In this document: one piece after another, positions 8,619 to 17,914 of the stretch
Position numbering within the stretch: the stretch's first letter is position 1
Layout: every line of letters begins with the position of its first letter
Source of the DNA: Rhizomicrobium sp.
GTDB lineage: Bacteria; Pseudomonadota; Alphaproteobacteria; Micropepsales; Micropepsaceae
Direction: 5' to 3'
DNA length: 64,000 bases
Assembly: GCA_037200045.1 (NCBI GenBank)
Contig: JBBCHM010000002.1
Span: forward strand, 981,241 to 1,045,240
Program-made: the position numbers and the translations under genes
The notes under the pieces: generated by a model
Told to the model about the DNA's origin: nothing
Seen by the model: only the letters and a program-made list of their open reading frames with translations
Database searches by the model: none

Positions 8619-11600
8619 ATGCGCATTCGCCGTCAGTTCACGGTCGAGGGTCATTCGCCATACGAAGGCATCGCGTTCCGGTCCGCCACCAGCGAGATCA
8701 AGAACCCCGACGGCTCGGTCGTCTTCTCGCAGTCGAACATCGAGGTACCCGAGAGCTGGAGCCAGGTCGCGTGCGACGTGCTCGCCCAGAAGTATTTCCG
8801 CAAGGCCGGCGTGCCGACGGCGCTGAAGCCGGTGCCGGAAGAGGGCGTGCCGGAATTCCTCTGGCGCAAGACCGCCGACAGCGACAAGACCCGCGGCGAG
8901 AATTCGGCCACCGAAGTGTTCGACCGCCTCGCCGGCACTTGGGCCTATTGGGGCTGGAAGGGCGGCTATTTCGACAGCGAAGCCGATGCGAGCGCGTTCA
9001 AGGACGAACTCTCCTACATGCTGGCGACGCAGATGGCGGCGCCGAACTCGCCGCAATGGTTCAACACCGGCCTGCACTGGTCCTATGGCATCGACGGTCC
9101 GAGCCAGGGTCATTACTATGTCGACCACAAGACCCAGCGGCTGACCAAGTCGGCCTCGTCCTACGAGCATCCGCAGCCGCATGCCTGCTTCATCCAGTCC
9201 GTCGCCGACGACCTCGTCAACGAGGGCGGCATCATGGACCTTTGGACGCGCGAGGCGCGGCTGTTCAAATACGGCTCGGGCACCGGCACGAATTTCTCCT
9301 CGCTGCGCGGCGAGAACGAGCGGCTGTCGGGCGGCGGCAAGTCGTCGGGGCTTATGAGCTTCCTGAAGATCGGCGACCGCGCGGCGGGCGCGATCAAGTC
9401 GGGCGGCACCACGCGCCGCGCCGCCAAGATGGTGATCGTCGATGTCGATCATCCCGATATCGAAGCCTTCATCGACTGGAAGGTGGTCGAGGAGCAGAAG
9501 GTCGCCGCCATGGTGGCGGGCTCCAAGCTCGCCGAGAAGCACCTGAAGGCCGTGATGAAGGCCTGCATCAACTGCCAGGGCTCGGGCGACGACTGCTTCG
9601 ATCCGAAGAAGAACCCGGCGCTGCGCCGCGAGGTGAAAGCCGCGCGCAAGGCGATGATCCCGGACAATTACATCGAGCGCGTGATCTCCTTCGCCCGGCA
9701 GGGCTACAAGGAGATGGAGTTCAAGTCCTACGATACCGACTGGGATTCGGAAGCCTATCTCACCGTATCGGGCCAGAACTCGAACAATTCGGTGCGCGTG
9801 ACCGACGAATTCCTGAACGCGGTCCTTGAAGACAAGCCGTGGGACCTGACCTATCGCGGCTCGGGCAAGATCGCCAAGACGGTGCAGGCGCGCGAATTGT
9901 GGGAGAAGATCTCCTATTCCGCCTGGGCCTGCGCCGATCCGGGCATTCAGTTCCATTCGACGATCAACGACTGGCATACCTGCCCGGCGGGCGGCGACAT
10001 CCGCGCCTCCAATCCGTGCTCGGAATACATGTTCCTGGACGACACGGCGTGCAATCTCGCCTCGCTGAACTTGATGGCGTTCCGCAAAGAGCCGGGCGGC
10101 GCCCCGGCCTCGAGAAGCGAAGCGGTAGGCCACGGAAAAGTGTTCGATGTCGCGGCGTTCGAGCATGGCTGCCGGCTGTGGACCATCGTGCTCGAAATCT
10201 CGGTCATGATGGCGCAGTTCCCGTCCAAGGAGATCGCGCAGCTTTCCTACGACTACCGCACGCTGGGCCTGGGCTTCGCCAATATCGGCGGCCTCCTGAT
10301 GGCGGCGGGCATCCCTTACGATTCGCGCGAGGGCCGCGCGATCGCCGGCGCGATCAGCGCGGTGATGACGGGCGTCGCCTACGCGACCTCGGCCGAGATG
10401 GCGGGCGAGTTGGGACCGTTCCCGGAATACGCCAAGAACAAGGACGCGATGCTGCGGGTGATGCGCAACCACCGCCGCGCCGCGCATGGCGAGAAGGACG
10501 GCTATGAGGGCCTGTCCACCCTGCCCGTGCCGCTCGACCTCGCGGCGGTGATGAACCGGGACCTGGCCTTCGCGGCGCAGCGGGCCTGGGACGACGCGGT
10601 GTCGCTGGGCGAGGGCTTCGGCTATCGCAACGCTCAGTCCACCGTGATCGCGCCGACCGGCACGATCGGCCTGGTGATGGACTGCGACACCACGGGCGTC
10701 GAGCCGGACTTCGCGCTGGTGAAGTTCAAGAAGTTGGCCGGCGGCGGCTATTTCAAGATCATCAACCGCTGCGTGCCCGAGGCGCTGGCGACGCTGCAAT
10801 ACACCCAGGCGCAGATCGACAACATCGTCGCCTATGCGGTGGGCCACGGCACGCTGGAGGGCTATCGCGGCGCGCTCAACCACGACGCGCTGCGCGCCAA
10901 GGGGTTCGGCGACGAGCAGATCAACGCGGTGGAAGGCGCGCTGGAATCGGCGTTCGACATCCGCTTCGTGTTCAACAAATGGACGCTGGGCGCGGAGTTC
11001 TGCACCGCCATCCTCGGCATCGACGCCGCTGCGCTGGAAGCGCCGGACTTCGACATGATGAAGCATCTGGGCTTCTCCCGCGCCGATGTCGATCTGGCGA
11101 ACCTGCATGTCTGCGGGGCGATGACGCTGGAAGGCGCGCCGCACCTGAAGCCGCAGCACCTGGCGGTGTTCGACTGCGCCAATCCCTGCGGCCGCATCGG
11201 CAAGCGCTCGCTGTCGGTCGAGAGCCACATTCTCATGATGGCGGCGGTGCAGCCCTTCGTCTCGGGCGCGATCTCCAAGACCATCAACATGCCGAACAAC
11301 GCCACCGTCGAGGAGTGCGGCAAGAGCTATCTGCAATCCTGGCGGCTCGGCCTCAAGGCCAATGCGCTCTATCGCGACGGCTCCAAGCTCAGTCAGCCCC
11401 TGGCGAGCCAGGTGCTGCAGATCGACGACGAGGACGAGACCGAAGAGGTCAGCGCGGTGGCCCGCACCACCATCGTCACCGAGCGGATCGTGGAGCGCGT
11501 GATCGAGCGGGTGCGCGAACGCGACCGCGAGAAGCTGCCGCAGCGCCGCAAGGGCTATACCCAGAAGGCGATCGTCGGCGGGCACAAGGTTTATCTGCGC

Positions 11601-12392
11601 ACCGGCGAGTACGAGGACGGCCGCATCGGCGAGATCTTCATCGACATGCACAAGGACGGCGCGGCGTTCCGCTCGCTGATGGACGCCTTCGCCATCGCGA
11701 TCTCGATGGGCCTGCAATACGGCGTTCCGCTGGACGAGTTCGTCGACGCCTTCACCTTCACGCGCTTCGAGCCGGCCGGCATGGTGATCGGCAACGATTC
11801 GATCAAGAACGCCACCTCGATCCTGGACTACATCTTCCGCGAACTGGCGGTCAGCTATCTGGGTCGCAACGACCTGGCGCATGTCCTTCCGGAGGGGGAC
11901 GAGGATGTCGGCGTCGGTACGGACGAAGGCAGCGAAGTGCGCCGCGTGGTGTCGCCGGGCTTCGTGCGCGGCCGCATTCCGCGCACCATCAAGGTGATGC
12001 GCGGCGGCGCGGCGCTGAAGCTGGATGCCCATGCCGAGCACGCCCATCTGCACACGCATGACGAGCAGCACGAAGCGGTCGAGGAATTCCTCACCACCGA
12101 CGACGTCGAAGTGTCGGACGCGCTGTCGGAAATCCGCGCCAGCGTGCTGGCCGAGGCCTCGAACCCGGTCGGCGATCTGGTCGACGCGCTGGGCACCAGG
12201 CTGCGCGAGCGGGCGGAAACCGCCGCGACCAAATCGGGCAAGGTGCGCGAGCTCCAGGCCAAGCGCGCGGCGGAAGCGCGGATGAAGGGCTATGAAGGCG
12301 ACGCCTGCGGCGGCTGCGGGAATTTCACCCTGGTGCGCAACGGGACGTGCATGAAGTGCAACACCTGCGGCTCGACGAGCGGCTGCAGCTGA
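8619..12392 (+). CDS. nrdJ: Vitamin B12-dependent ribonucleoside-diphosphate reductase (class II)
   Basis: A 1257-residue adenosylcobalamin-dependent reductase that makes deoxyribonucleotides with or without oxygen. ATG 8619 has GGGGA 8 bases upstream. Recognisable parts are the N-terminal specificity region, [21 protein letters not shown], the radical loop [10 protein letters not shown] (Cys near residue 467), [15 protein letters not shown], an Arg/Glu-rich coiled linker (about 945-970), the TSCPD-type region and a C-terminal zinc ribbon CGGCG...CMKCNTCG (about 1229-1253). Residues ~493-510, encoded around 10096-10146, look like an extra insert at a GGCCT...AGGCC inverted repeat. Length suits alphaproteobacterial NrdJ. 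Confidence 0.96.
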   Translation: MRIRRQFTVEGHSPYEGIAFRSATSEIKNPDGSVVFSQSNIEVPESWSQVACDVLAQKYFRKAGVPTALKPVPEEGVPEFLWRKTADSDKTRGENSATEVFDRLAGTWAYWGWKGGYFDSEADASAFKDELSYMLATQMAAPNSPQWFNTGLHWSYGIDGPSQGHYYVDHKTQRLTKSASSYEHPQPHACFIQSVADDLVNEGGIMDLWTREARLFKYGSGTGTNFSSLRGENERLSGGGKSSGLMSFLKIGDRAAGAIKSGGTTRRAAKMVIVDVDHPDIEAFIDWKVVEEQKVAAMVAGSKLAEKHLKAVMKACINCQGSGDDCFDPKKNPALRREVKAARKAMIPDNYIERVISFARQGYKEMEFKSYDTDWDSEAYLTVSGQNSNNSVRVTDEFLNAVLEDKPWDLTYRGSGKIAKTVQARELWEKISYSAWACADPGIQFHSTINDWHTCPAGGDIRASNPCSEYMFLDDTACNLASLNLMAFRKEPGGAPASRSEAVGHGKVFDVAAFEHGCRLWTIVLEISVMMAQFPSKEIAQLSYDYRTLGLGFANIGGLLMAAGIPYDSREGRAIAGAISAVMTGVAYATSAEMAGELGPFPEYAKNKDAMLRVMRNHRRAAHGEKDGYEGLSTLPVPLDLAAVMNRDLAFAAQRAWDDAVSLGEGFGYRNAQSTVIAPTGTIGLVMDCDTTGVEPDFALVKFKKLAGGGYFKIINRCVPEALATLQYTQAQIDNIVAYAVGHGTLEGYRGALNHDALRAKGFGDEQINAVEGALESAFDIRFVFNKWTLGAEFCTAILGIDAAALEAPDFDMMKHLGFSRADVDLANLHVCGAMTLEGAPHLKPQHLAVFDCANPCGRIGKRSLSVESHILMMAAVQPFVSGAISKTINMPNNATVEECGKSYLQSWRLGLKANALYRDGSKLSQPLASQVLQIDDEDETEEVSAVARTTIVTERIVERVIERVRERDREKLPQRRKGYTQKAIVGGHKVYLRTGEYEDGRIGEIFIDMHKDGAAFRSLMDAFAIAISMGLQYGVPLDEFVDAFTFTRFEPAGMVIGNDSIKNATSILDYIFRELAVSYLGRNDLAHVLPEGDEDVGVGTDEGSEVRRVVSPGFVRGRIPRTIKVMRGGAALKLDAHAEHAHLHTHDEQHEAVEEFLTTDDVEVSDALSEIRASVLAEASNPVGDLVDALGTRLRERAETAATKSGKVRELQAKRAAEARMKGYEGDACGGCGNFTLVRNGTCMKCNTCGSTSGCS

Positions 12393-12413
12393 CGAGACAC
12401 CTCGCGATGGGTG

Positions 12414-12455
12414 GGAAGGGGTGGGTGGCTCGCGCTCCCGCCCCTTCCGCTTTTT
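12414..12455 (+). terminator. Terminator after nrdJ
   Basis: GGAAGGGG (12414-12421) pairs with CCCCTTCC (12441-12448) across a 19-base loop, followed by GC and five T residues. It lies 22 bases past the nrdJ stop. Confidence 0.75.
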
Positions 12456-12506
12456 CGGAGGAACGCGACTCAGAGCGGCGGCGTTGGCGAACGACGGAGA
12501 CGGATC

Positions 12507-12692
12507 ATGGCGAAACAGCTTGTCGAGGTAATCGACCGTAACGGGCATGTCGTCGATCGCTACGCCGTCGAACTCGACGACACGGATTGTCACGATGCCG
12601 AGTACGAAGAATTCGCGCTGATTCTCGCGGAGAAATCGGGGCGCGTCGCGGCCGCCGAGTACGTCCATCTGCGCGCCCGCTGCGTGAAATAA
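12507..12692 (+). CDS. Small conserved-looking protein downstream of nrdJ, function unknown
   Basis: A 61-residue acidic protein starting MAKQLVEVIDRNGHVVDRYA and ending YVHLRARCVK, with no membrane segment. ATG 12507 follows a GGAGACGG Shine-Dalgarno, which decides this start over a longer frame from 12411. High GC at third positions agrees with genuine coding. It follows the nrdJ terminator by about 50 bases, so it probably has its own promoter or relies on read-through. I do not recognise the family. Confidence 0.65.
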   Translation: MAKQLVEVIDRNGHVVDRYAVELDDTDCHDAEYEEFALILAEKSGRVAAAEYVHLRARCVK

Positions 12693-12789
12693 GGGGGAGA
12701 ATTTTCGCAAGCGCAGCAAAGTTTGCGGGTGATTCGGTTTCTGTGGACAAGTGATTCGCGGCGCTCGACTCAAAAACAAAACCGTCGCA

Positions 12790-13177
12790 ATCTCTTCTCG
12801 CGCCTAGGGCACCCGCGCACACGGGAAACGCCCAAGGCACCTGAAAAGGTGACCGGCGCACACCTTGCACCGGCCGAAGGGGGCGCAAGCCCGCGACGGA
12901 TCGGAGTGCGGCAAGGGCCACCGAAAGCGTTCTAGAACGCTGACGTGGACCGGGAATCCAGGGAACGGCGGGGAAACCGTTCAAGCTGGGCGCGAAGTGC
13001 GGAACCTAAGGCCGTACGAGCGTGATGCGGAAGGCCCAACGAAAGGCGGGACGGAAGCATCGAAAAAGATCGCACAGGATCTGTGACGAACCGCACTGCG
13101 AAGCGCGGGAGACGAGCAGGCAAACCAGTGTGCTGACCGTGGACGGGGGCCATCGCGAGGGGCCTCCGTTTGCGTTT
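12790..13177 (+). ncRNA. Candidate structured noncoding RNA, unassigned
   Basis: This part of a 637-base gene-free stretch shows many short stems. CACCT-GAAA-AGGTG (12838-12851) and GGGC-GCAA-GCCC (near 12880-12891) have GNRA tetraloops. AGCGTTCTAGAACGCT (12926-12941) is a perfect palindrome, CACAG-GAT-CTGTG lies near 13073-13085, and ACGG...CCGT closes a GGGGAAA loop near 12965-12980. The 3' end has CGGGGGCC/GGCCTCCG (13144-13168) followed by TTTGCGTTT, resembling a weak terminator. Short frames exist in all phases but lack the strong GC3 of neighbouring genes. It is not recognisable as RNase P RNA, tmRNA, 6S or SRP RNA. Confidence 0.4.
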
Positions 13178-13192
13178 GTGGGGTGGGCCCAA

Positions 13193-13319
13193 TTGTCATG
13201 GCCCGCGAATGCGGACCCCCCAGGTGACAACTGCACCATCTATAAATTTGTGATCCGGCCCAACCAATCAGCAAGTTGCCGCTTTCAACTGGGTGGCCCG
13301 CATTCGCGGGCCATGACAA
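13193..13319. repeat. Two-hairpin palindromic repeat (family 1, copy a)
   Basis: Starts TTGTCATGGCCCGCGAATGC and ends with its near reverse complement, GCATTCGCGGGCCATGACAA. Each end is itself a GCCCGC-GAAT-GCGGGC-type hairpin flanked inward by a CCCAG(G/T)TG or its complement CAACTGGG. The left half is slightly decayed. It lies between the candidate RNA and the DUF1203 gene. Confidence 0.85.
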
Positions 13320-13329
13320 CTTTTTCTGC

Positions 13330-13794
13330 TTACGCCCTGTCCACGCGACACGAATAGCAGCCGCGCCGCGCATAGTGGACGTGCAGATAGTCGACGTTCG
13401 CGTCGGCGAAGAATTTCTCGAACAATCCGCGCGGATCGCTCTGGGCCACGTCGGCGTCGATCATCATGCCGGCGGTGCCATAGGCGCGGACCGACAACAG
13501 GCGGCCGGTAAACACCGGCGGCAACTCATCGACGCGGTCGAAGGCTTCGCGCGCGCCTTCGCGCACGAAGATCGGGCCCGAGGCGCGGTAGGGCGAATGC
13601 GCCTCCTGATGCGCGAAGGGGAGCAGGATCGCGCGCTCGCCGGGCGCGGCGTCCTCGAGCGTGACGCGGCAGGGCGCGCCGCGGGGCGCGTCGATGGCGA
13701 CGCGCCGCATGTCGCGCTCGGCCAGCGCGGCATCGTCGAGCGCGAAGAGCGGTGCGAATTGGCCGGCGTCGAGGCCGCGGATGCGGAAAGACAT
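13330..13794 (-). CDS. DUF1203 family protein
   Basis: A 154-residue cytoplasmic protein of the DUF1203 family, function unknown. It begins MSFRIRGLDAGQFAPLFAL and carries the family blocks PRGAPCRVTLEDA, GERAILLPFAHQ, SPYRASGPIFVRE and a C-terminal DYLHVHYARRGCYSCRV. ATG 13794 was taken because the longer frame upstream runs antisense to another gene and its translation has no family match. It is monocistronic and reads toward the repeat at 13193-13319. Confidence 0.85.
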   Translation of the reverse strand: MSFRIRGLDAGQFAPLFALDDAALAERDMRRVAIDAPRGAPCRVTLEDAAPGERAILLPFAHQEAHSPYRASGPIFVREGAREAFDRVDELPPVFTGRLLSVRAYGTAGMMIDADVAQSDPRGLFEKFFADANVDYLHVHYARRGCYSCRVDRA

Positions 13795-13953
13795 GAGGCA
13801 ATCCCGTTTTTGAACACGGGACGACCATGGCGCCGCGCGGGCCGCGAAACGACCCGGTTCTTGCGCCATCGGGGCCTTCGCGCCTGACGGCGCCACGGCG
13901 CGGCACGATGATTGCGACGACAGGAGCAACCGTTTCACTTTGGGACAAGCCCC

Positions 13954-14412
13954 GTGTCCAGACTGATCGCCTTCATTGCCGCCTTCGTCATCGTGACGGG
14001 TTCGCCCGCCGTCGCGGCGCCGGCCTATGACGCCGCCGCCGTCGCGCGCATCCATGCCGCCATCGTCGACTGCCCGGGCTGCAACCTCGCCGGCGCCGAC
14101 CTGACCAACACCTGCGTCAAGGCGCACGACCTGCACGGCGCGAATTTCGACGGCGCCACCGCCGTCCTGATGTGCATGTCCTATGCGAATTTCACCGGCG
14201 CCACGTTCCGCGGCACCGACCTGTCGGCCGCGAACCTGGCGCATGCCACGCTCGACGGCGCCGATCTGACCGGCGCGGTCATGGACATCACCTCGATCAA
14301 GGGCACGGACCTGCGCCAGGCGCGCGGCCTGACCCAGAAGCAGCTCGACCAGGCCTGCGGCGACGCCGACACCAAGGCGCCAGCCGGCCTCAAAGTGCAT
14401 TTCTGCACCTGA
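13954..14412 (+). CDS. Exported pentapeptide-repeat protein
   Basis: A 152-residue protein with a signal peptide (SRLIAFIAAFVIVTGSPAVA) followed by pentapeptide repeats of A(D/N)LxX type, for example AGADLTN, HGANFDG, MSYANFTGATFRG, SAANLAHATLDGADLTGAV, which form a right-handed beta-helix. Cysteines CPGC, TC, MC and a terminal FC may form periplasmic disulfides. The GTG at 13954 was chosen because it starts the signal peptide; its Shine-Dalgarno is weak. Function is unknown. It has its own terminator. Confidence 0.8.
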   Translation: MSRLIAFIAAFVIVTGSPAVAAPAYDAAAVARIHAAIVDCPGCNLAGADLTNTCVKAHDLHGANFDGATAVLMCMSYANFTGATFRGTDLSAANLAHATLDGADLTGAVMDITSIKGTDLRQARGLTQKQLDQACGDADTKAPAGLKVHFCT

Positions 14413-14442
14413 CCCGTTTCGTCTCCTCCTAGGGACAACTTC

Positions 14443-14472
14443 GGCCCCGTCCCACGGACGGGGCCTTTTTTT
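14443..14472 (+). terminator. Terminator after the pentapeptide-repeat gene
   Basis: GGCCCCGTCC (14443-14452) and GGACGGGGCC (14456-14465) form a perfect 10-bp stem with a CAC loop, followed by seven T residues. It lies between convergent genes and clearly serves the rightward one. Confidence 0.93.
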
Positions 14473-14478
14473 CGCGCC

Positions 14479-16047
14479 TTATTCCGCCGCCTGCGGCAGC
14501 TCCGGCTTCTTCCAGCGCAGCACCGGCTTGCGGGCGGCGGCGGTTTCGTCGAGGCGGCGGCGCGGCGCCAGGCGCGGCGCGCCGGCGAAGCGTTCGGTCT
14601 TCCCGGCCTTGGCCTCCAGCGCCAGTTCGCGCAGGACGTGGATGAAGCGGTCGAGCGATTCCTTGGACTCCGATTCCGTCGGCTCGATCAGCATGGCGCC
14701 GTGGACCACGAGCGGGAAATACATCGTCATCGGGTGGTAGCCCTCATCGATCATCGCTTTCGCGAAATCGAGCGTGGTGACGCCGGTGCCGGCGAGGAAG
14801 CCGTCGTCGAACAGCGCCTCGTGCATGCAGGGGCCGTCGCCGAACGGCGCGCTCATCACGTCCTTCAGGCTGGCCAGGATGTAGTTGGCGGAGAGCACCG
14901 CGTCTTCCGACGCCTGGCGCACGCCATCGCGGCCGTGGCTGAGCATATAGGCGAGCGCGCGCACGAACATGCCCATCTGGCCGTGGAAGGCACAAAGCCG
15001 GCCGAAGGGCTGGGCGCCTTCGGGAAGTTGGTCGCGGTCTTCGATCAGGCGAAAACCGTTCGTGTCCGACACGAGCAGCGGCAGCGGCGCGAAGGGCGCC
15101 AGCGCGGCGGAGAGCACGACCGGCCCCGCACCCGGACCGCCGCCGCCATGCGGCGTCGAGAAGGTCTTGTGCAGGTTGATGTGCATCGCGTCGACGCCGA
15201 GATCGCCCGGCCGCACGCGGCCGGCAATGGCGTTGAAATTCGCGCCGTCGCAATAGAAATAGGCGCCGGCCTTGTGCGTGGCGTCGGCCATGTGGCGGAT
15301 GTCGCGCTCGAACAACCCGCAGGTGTTCGGATTGGTGAGCATGATGGCGGCGACGTCGGGGCCGAGCTTGCCTTCGAGCGCGATCATGTCGACGCGGCCG
15401 TCGGCGGTGCCCTTGACCTCGTCGATGGTGAAGCCCGCGAAGGCGGCGGTGGCGGGATTGGTGCCGTGGGCGGATTCGGGGACGAGGATGCGCTTGCGAG
15501 TCTCGCCCCGCGCCGCAATCGCCGCGCGAATGGCAAGAAGCCCGCAGAGTTCGCCATGGGCGCCCGCCTTGGGCGACATCGCCACTGCTGGCATGCCGGT
15601 CAGCGTGGTGAGCCAGGTCATCAATTCGGAGATCAGCGCCAGCGCGCCCTGCGTCGCCGACTGCGGGCTCAAGGGATGCAGGTCGCCGAAACCGGGCAGC
15701 CGCGCCATCTTCTCGTTGAGGCGCGGATTGTGCTTCATCGTGCAGGAGCCGAGCGGATAGAGGCCGGCATCGATGGCGTAGTTCTGACGGCTGAGCCGCA
15801 CATAGTGGCGCACGACCTCCGGCTCGGAGAGACCCGGCAGGCCGATGGGGCCGCGCCGGCGCTGGCCGCCGAGGCGCGCGTCGGAGAGCTGCACGTCGGG
15901 AAGATCGACGCCGGTCATGCCGTCGCGGCCGATCTCGAAGATCAGGGGCTCTTCATGGTCGAGGCCACGGTCGCCGGAGATGGTCGGCAGCTCGTTCGCC
16001 TCGATGGTGCCCGGCGCGGTGGGGCGGCCCTGGTTGTTCATGGTCAC
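14479..16047 (-). CDS. gcvPB: Glycine dehydrogenase (decarboxylating) subunit 2
   Basis: The C-terminal half of the P-protein of the glycine cleavage system, 522 residues, which binds pyridoxal phosphate. The PLP lysine is in [18 protein letters not shown], near residue 290. Other blocks are [30 protein letters not shown] and [13 protein letters not shown]. The GTG at 16047 overlaps the gcvPA stop as GTGA and has GGAGG 7 bases upstream, so it is preferred over ATG 16041. Works with GcvPA, GcvH, GcvT and lipoamide dehydrogenase. Confidence 0.96.
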   Translation of the reverse strand: MTMNNQGRPTAPGTIEANELPTISGDRGLDHEEPLIFEIGRDGMTGVDLPDVQLSDARLGGQRRRGPIGLPGLSEPEVVRHYVRLSRQNYAIDAGLYPLGSCTMKHNPRLNEKMARLPGFGDLHPLSPQSATQGALALISELMTWLTTLTGMPAVAMSPKAGAHGELCGLLAIRAAIAARGETRKRILVPESAHGTNPATAAFAGFTIDEVKGTADGRVDMIALEGKLGPDVAAIMLTNPNTCGLFERDIRHMADATHKAGAYFYCDGANFNAIAGRVRPGDLGVDAMHINLHKTFSTPHGGGGPGAGPVVLSAALAPFAPLPLLVSDTNGFRLIEDRDQLPEGAQPFGRLCAFHGQMGMFVRALAYMLSHGRDGVRQASEDAVLSANYILASLKDVMSAPFGDGPCMHEALFDDGFLAGTGVTTLDFAKAMIDEGYHPMTMYFPLVVHGAMLIEPTESESKESLDRFIHVLRELALEAKAGKTERFAGAPRLAPRRRLDETAAARKPVLRWKKPELPQAAE

Positions 16048-17390
16048 GACAGGACCTCCGTCAGCGCGGCGACGAAGGCGTCGGCGTCTTCGTCGGTGGT
16101 GGTTTCGGTGGCGGCGACGATCAAAAGATCGCGCACCGCGGGATCGTGCGGCAGCAGGCGCGAGGCCGGGACGCCGGCGAGAATGCCTTTCGCGGCCAGG
16201 GCCTCGACGACCTCTGCGGCGGGCTTGGGCAGCTTGATCGTGAACTCGTTAAAGAAGGACGGCGTGACGAGGCTGACGCCTTGCACGCGCGCCAGCTTGT
16301 CAGCCAGCGCGGACGCCTTGGCGTGGTTCAGGCGCGCGAGGCGGGCAAGGCCCTCCTCGCCCAGCAGCGAGAGATGGATGGTGAAGGCGAGGCAGCACAG
16401 GCCGGAATTCGTGCAGATATTGCTGGTCGCCTTTTCGCGGCGGATGTGCTGTTCGCGGGTGGAAAGCGTCAGCACGTAGCCGCGCTTGCCGCTGGCATCG
16501 GCGGTCTCGCCGGTGAGGCGGCCGGGCATCTGGCGCAGGAACTTCTCGCGCGTGGCAAAGAGCCCGACATAGGGTCCGCCGAAATTCAGGCCGTTGCCGA
16601 TCGACTGGCCCTCGCAGGCGACGATGTCGGCATCCTGGAAGCCGGGGGCTTCGAGCAGGCCGAGCGAGATCGCCTCGGTCACGACCGCGATCAGCAGCGC
16701 GCCCTTGGCGTGCGCGGCGGCGGCGATGGGCTTCAGGTCCCGGATCAGGCCGAACACGTCGGGGCTTTGCACCACGACGCAGGCCGTGTCGGAATCGATC
16801 AGCGCGGCGATGTCTTCCGCCTTGCCGGGCGTAACCGGCGCGCGGGCGACGGTGCCCGACAGCGTGGCGACGGTCTCCACCGTTTCGGCATAATGCGGAT
16901 GCAGGCCGCCGGAGAGGATCGCCTTGGACCGGCGCGTGACGCGCATCGCCATCAGCACCGCCTCGGCGGTGGCGGTCGAGCCGTCATAGAGCGAGGCGTT
17001 CGCGACTTCCATGCCGGTGAGCAGTGCCACCTGGGTCTGGAATTCGAACATGTATTGCAGCGTGCCCTGCGCGATCTCGGGCTGATAGGGCGTGTAGGAG
17101 GTAAGAAATTCAGAGCGCTGGATCAGGTGATCGACCGCGGCGGGCACGTGATGCTTGTAGGCGCCGGCGCCCAGGAAAGACGGCCCCGCGCCGGCATCGG
17201 TGTTCTTGGCGGCCATGCGCGAGAGCTTGCGTTCGACCTCGATCTCGCCCTGCCCGTCCGGCAGCGCGAAGGCGGAGAGCGGCACGACGGCGGAGGCCGG
17301 CACGTCCTTGAACAGGGCGTCGACCGAGGGGACGCCGATCTTCGCGAGCATCTGGGCGCGGTCGCCGGCGGTCAGGGGATGATATCTCAC
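16044..17390 (-). CDS. gcvPA: Glycine dehydrogenase (decarboxylating) subunit 1
   Basis: The N-terminal half of the split P-protein, 448 residues, forming a heterotetramer with GcvPB. Family blocks include [56 protein letters not shown] and [20 protein letters not shown] 17390 (VRYHPLT) is preferred: it matches family N-termini and has GGAG 7 bases upstream. A 125-bp palindromic repeat separates it from gcvH in the same operon. Confidence 0.95.
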   Translation of the reverse strand: MRYHPLTAGDRAQMLAKIGVPSVDALFKDVPASAVVPLSAFALPDGQGEIEVERKLSRMAAKNTDAGAGPSFLGAGAYKHHVPAAVDHLIQRSEFLTSYTPYQPEIAQGTLQYMFEFQTQVALLTGMEVANASLYDGSTATAEAVLMAMRVTRRSKAILSGGLHPHYAETVETVATLSGTVARAPVTPGKAEDIAALIDSDTACVVVQSPDVFGLIRDLKPIAAAAHAKGALLIAVVTEAISLGLLEAPGFQDADIVACEGQSIGNGLNFGGPYVGLFATREKFLRQMPGRLTGETADASGKRGYVLTLSTREQHIRREKATSNICTNSGLCCLAFTIHLSLLGEEGLARLARLNHAKASALADKLARVQGVSLVTPSFFNEFTIKLPKPAAEVVEALAAKGILAGVPASRLLPHDPAVRDLLIVAATETTTDEDADAFVAALTEVLS

Positions 17391-17405
17391 GCTCTCACTC
17401 CACAC

Positions 17406-17530
17406 TTGTCATGGCCCGCGAATGCGGGTCACCCAGGTGACGCCTGCGCAGGCGTCGATAGACGATCCGAGATTCATTCCAATCAATGTGCGCGCACCAA
17501 CTGGGTGGCCCGCATTCGCGGGCCATGACA
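17406..17530. repeat. Two-hairpin palindromic repeat (family 1, copy b) inside the gcv operon
   Basis: Starts TTGTCATGGCCCGCGAATGC and ends CGCATTCGCGGGCCATGACA, with ACCCAGGTGA and CAACTGGGTG on the inner sides. It fills nearly all of the 149-base gap between gcvH and gcvPA, so the operon transcript must contain both hairpins. Confidence 0.9.
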
Positions 17531-17539
17531 CCGTTTCTG

Positions 17540-17914
17540 TTAAAGCCCCTTCACGAATTCCGCGTACTGCTCGGCCGTCATCAGCTTGGCGAACTCGGCC
17601 TTGTCGGCGAGCTTCAGCTTGAAGAACCAGGAGGCACCCTCCGGGTCCTCGTTGACCTTGGCGGGATCGGCGACCAGCGCGGCGTTGTTCGCCGTCACCT
17701 CGCCGCCGACCGGCGAATAGACGTCGCTTGCCGCCTTGACGCTTTCGACCACCGCGATCTCGCCGCCGGCGCCGACCTTGCGGCCGGCCTCGGGCAATTC
17801 GACGAACACCACGTCGCCAAGCTTCTCGGCGGCGTATTTCGTGATGCCGACGGTCGCCTCGTCGCCGTCGAGGCTCACCCATTCGTGCTGGTCGGTGTAG
17901 CGGGTTTCGGTCAT
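17540..17914 (-). CDS. gcvH: Glycine cleavage system H protein
   Basis: A 124-residue lipoyl carrier that shuttles the aminomethyl group between the P, T and L proteins. The lipoylated lysine is Lys60 in AVVESVKAASDVYSPV. The start TETRYTDQHEWVSLDGDEAT and end AEFVKGL are typical. Its ATG overlaps the gcvT stop by 4 bases, giving translational coupling. Confidence 0.97.
   Translation of the reverse strand: MTETRYTDQHEWVSLDGDEATVGITKYAAEKLGDVVFVELPEAGRKVGAGGEIAVVESVKAASDVYSPVGGEVTANNAALVADPAKVNEDPEGASWFFKLKLADKAEFAKLMTAEQYAEFVKGL

Noticed and set aside
12742..12750. DnaA-box-like TGTGGACAA, possible origin
   Set aside because: Single imperfect box, no AT-rich unwinding region and no dnaA, gidA or parAB nearby.
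8598..12779. A 1393-codon open frame antisense to nrdJ
   Set aside because: It mirrors the GC-rich codon pattern of nrdJ; the translation is Arg/His/Ala-rich with no family features, and nrdJ on the other strand is certain.
12790..13177. RNase P RNA, tmRNA or 6S RNA
   Set aside because: The conserved GAGGAAAGTCCGGGC core of RNase P, the tag-coding region of tmRNA and the open-bubble layout of 6S RNA are not seen.
13022..13357. Basic 111-codon frame in the 12.7-13.3 kb gap
   Set aside because: Its third positions are not GC-biased and its end reads through a family-1 repeat; a structured RNA explains the stretch better.
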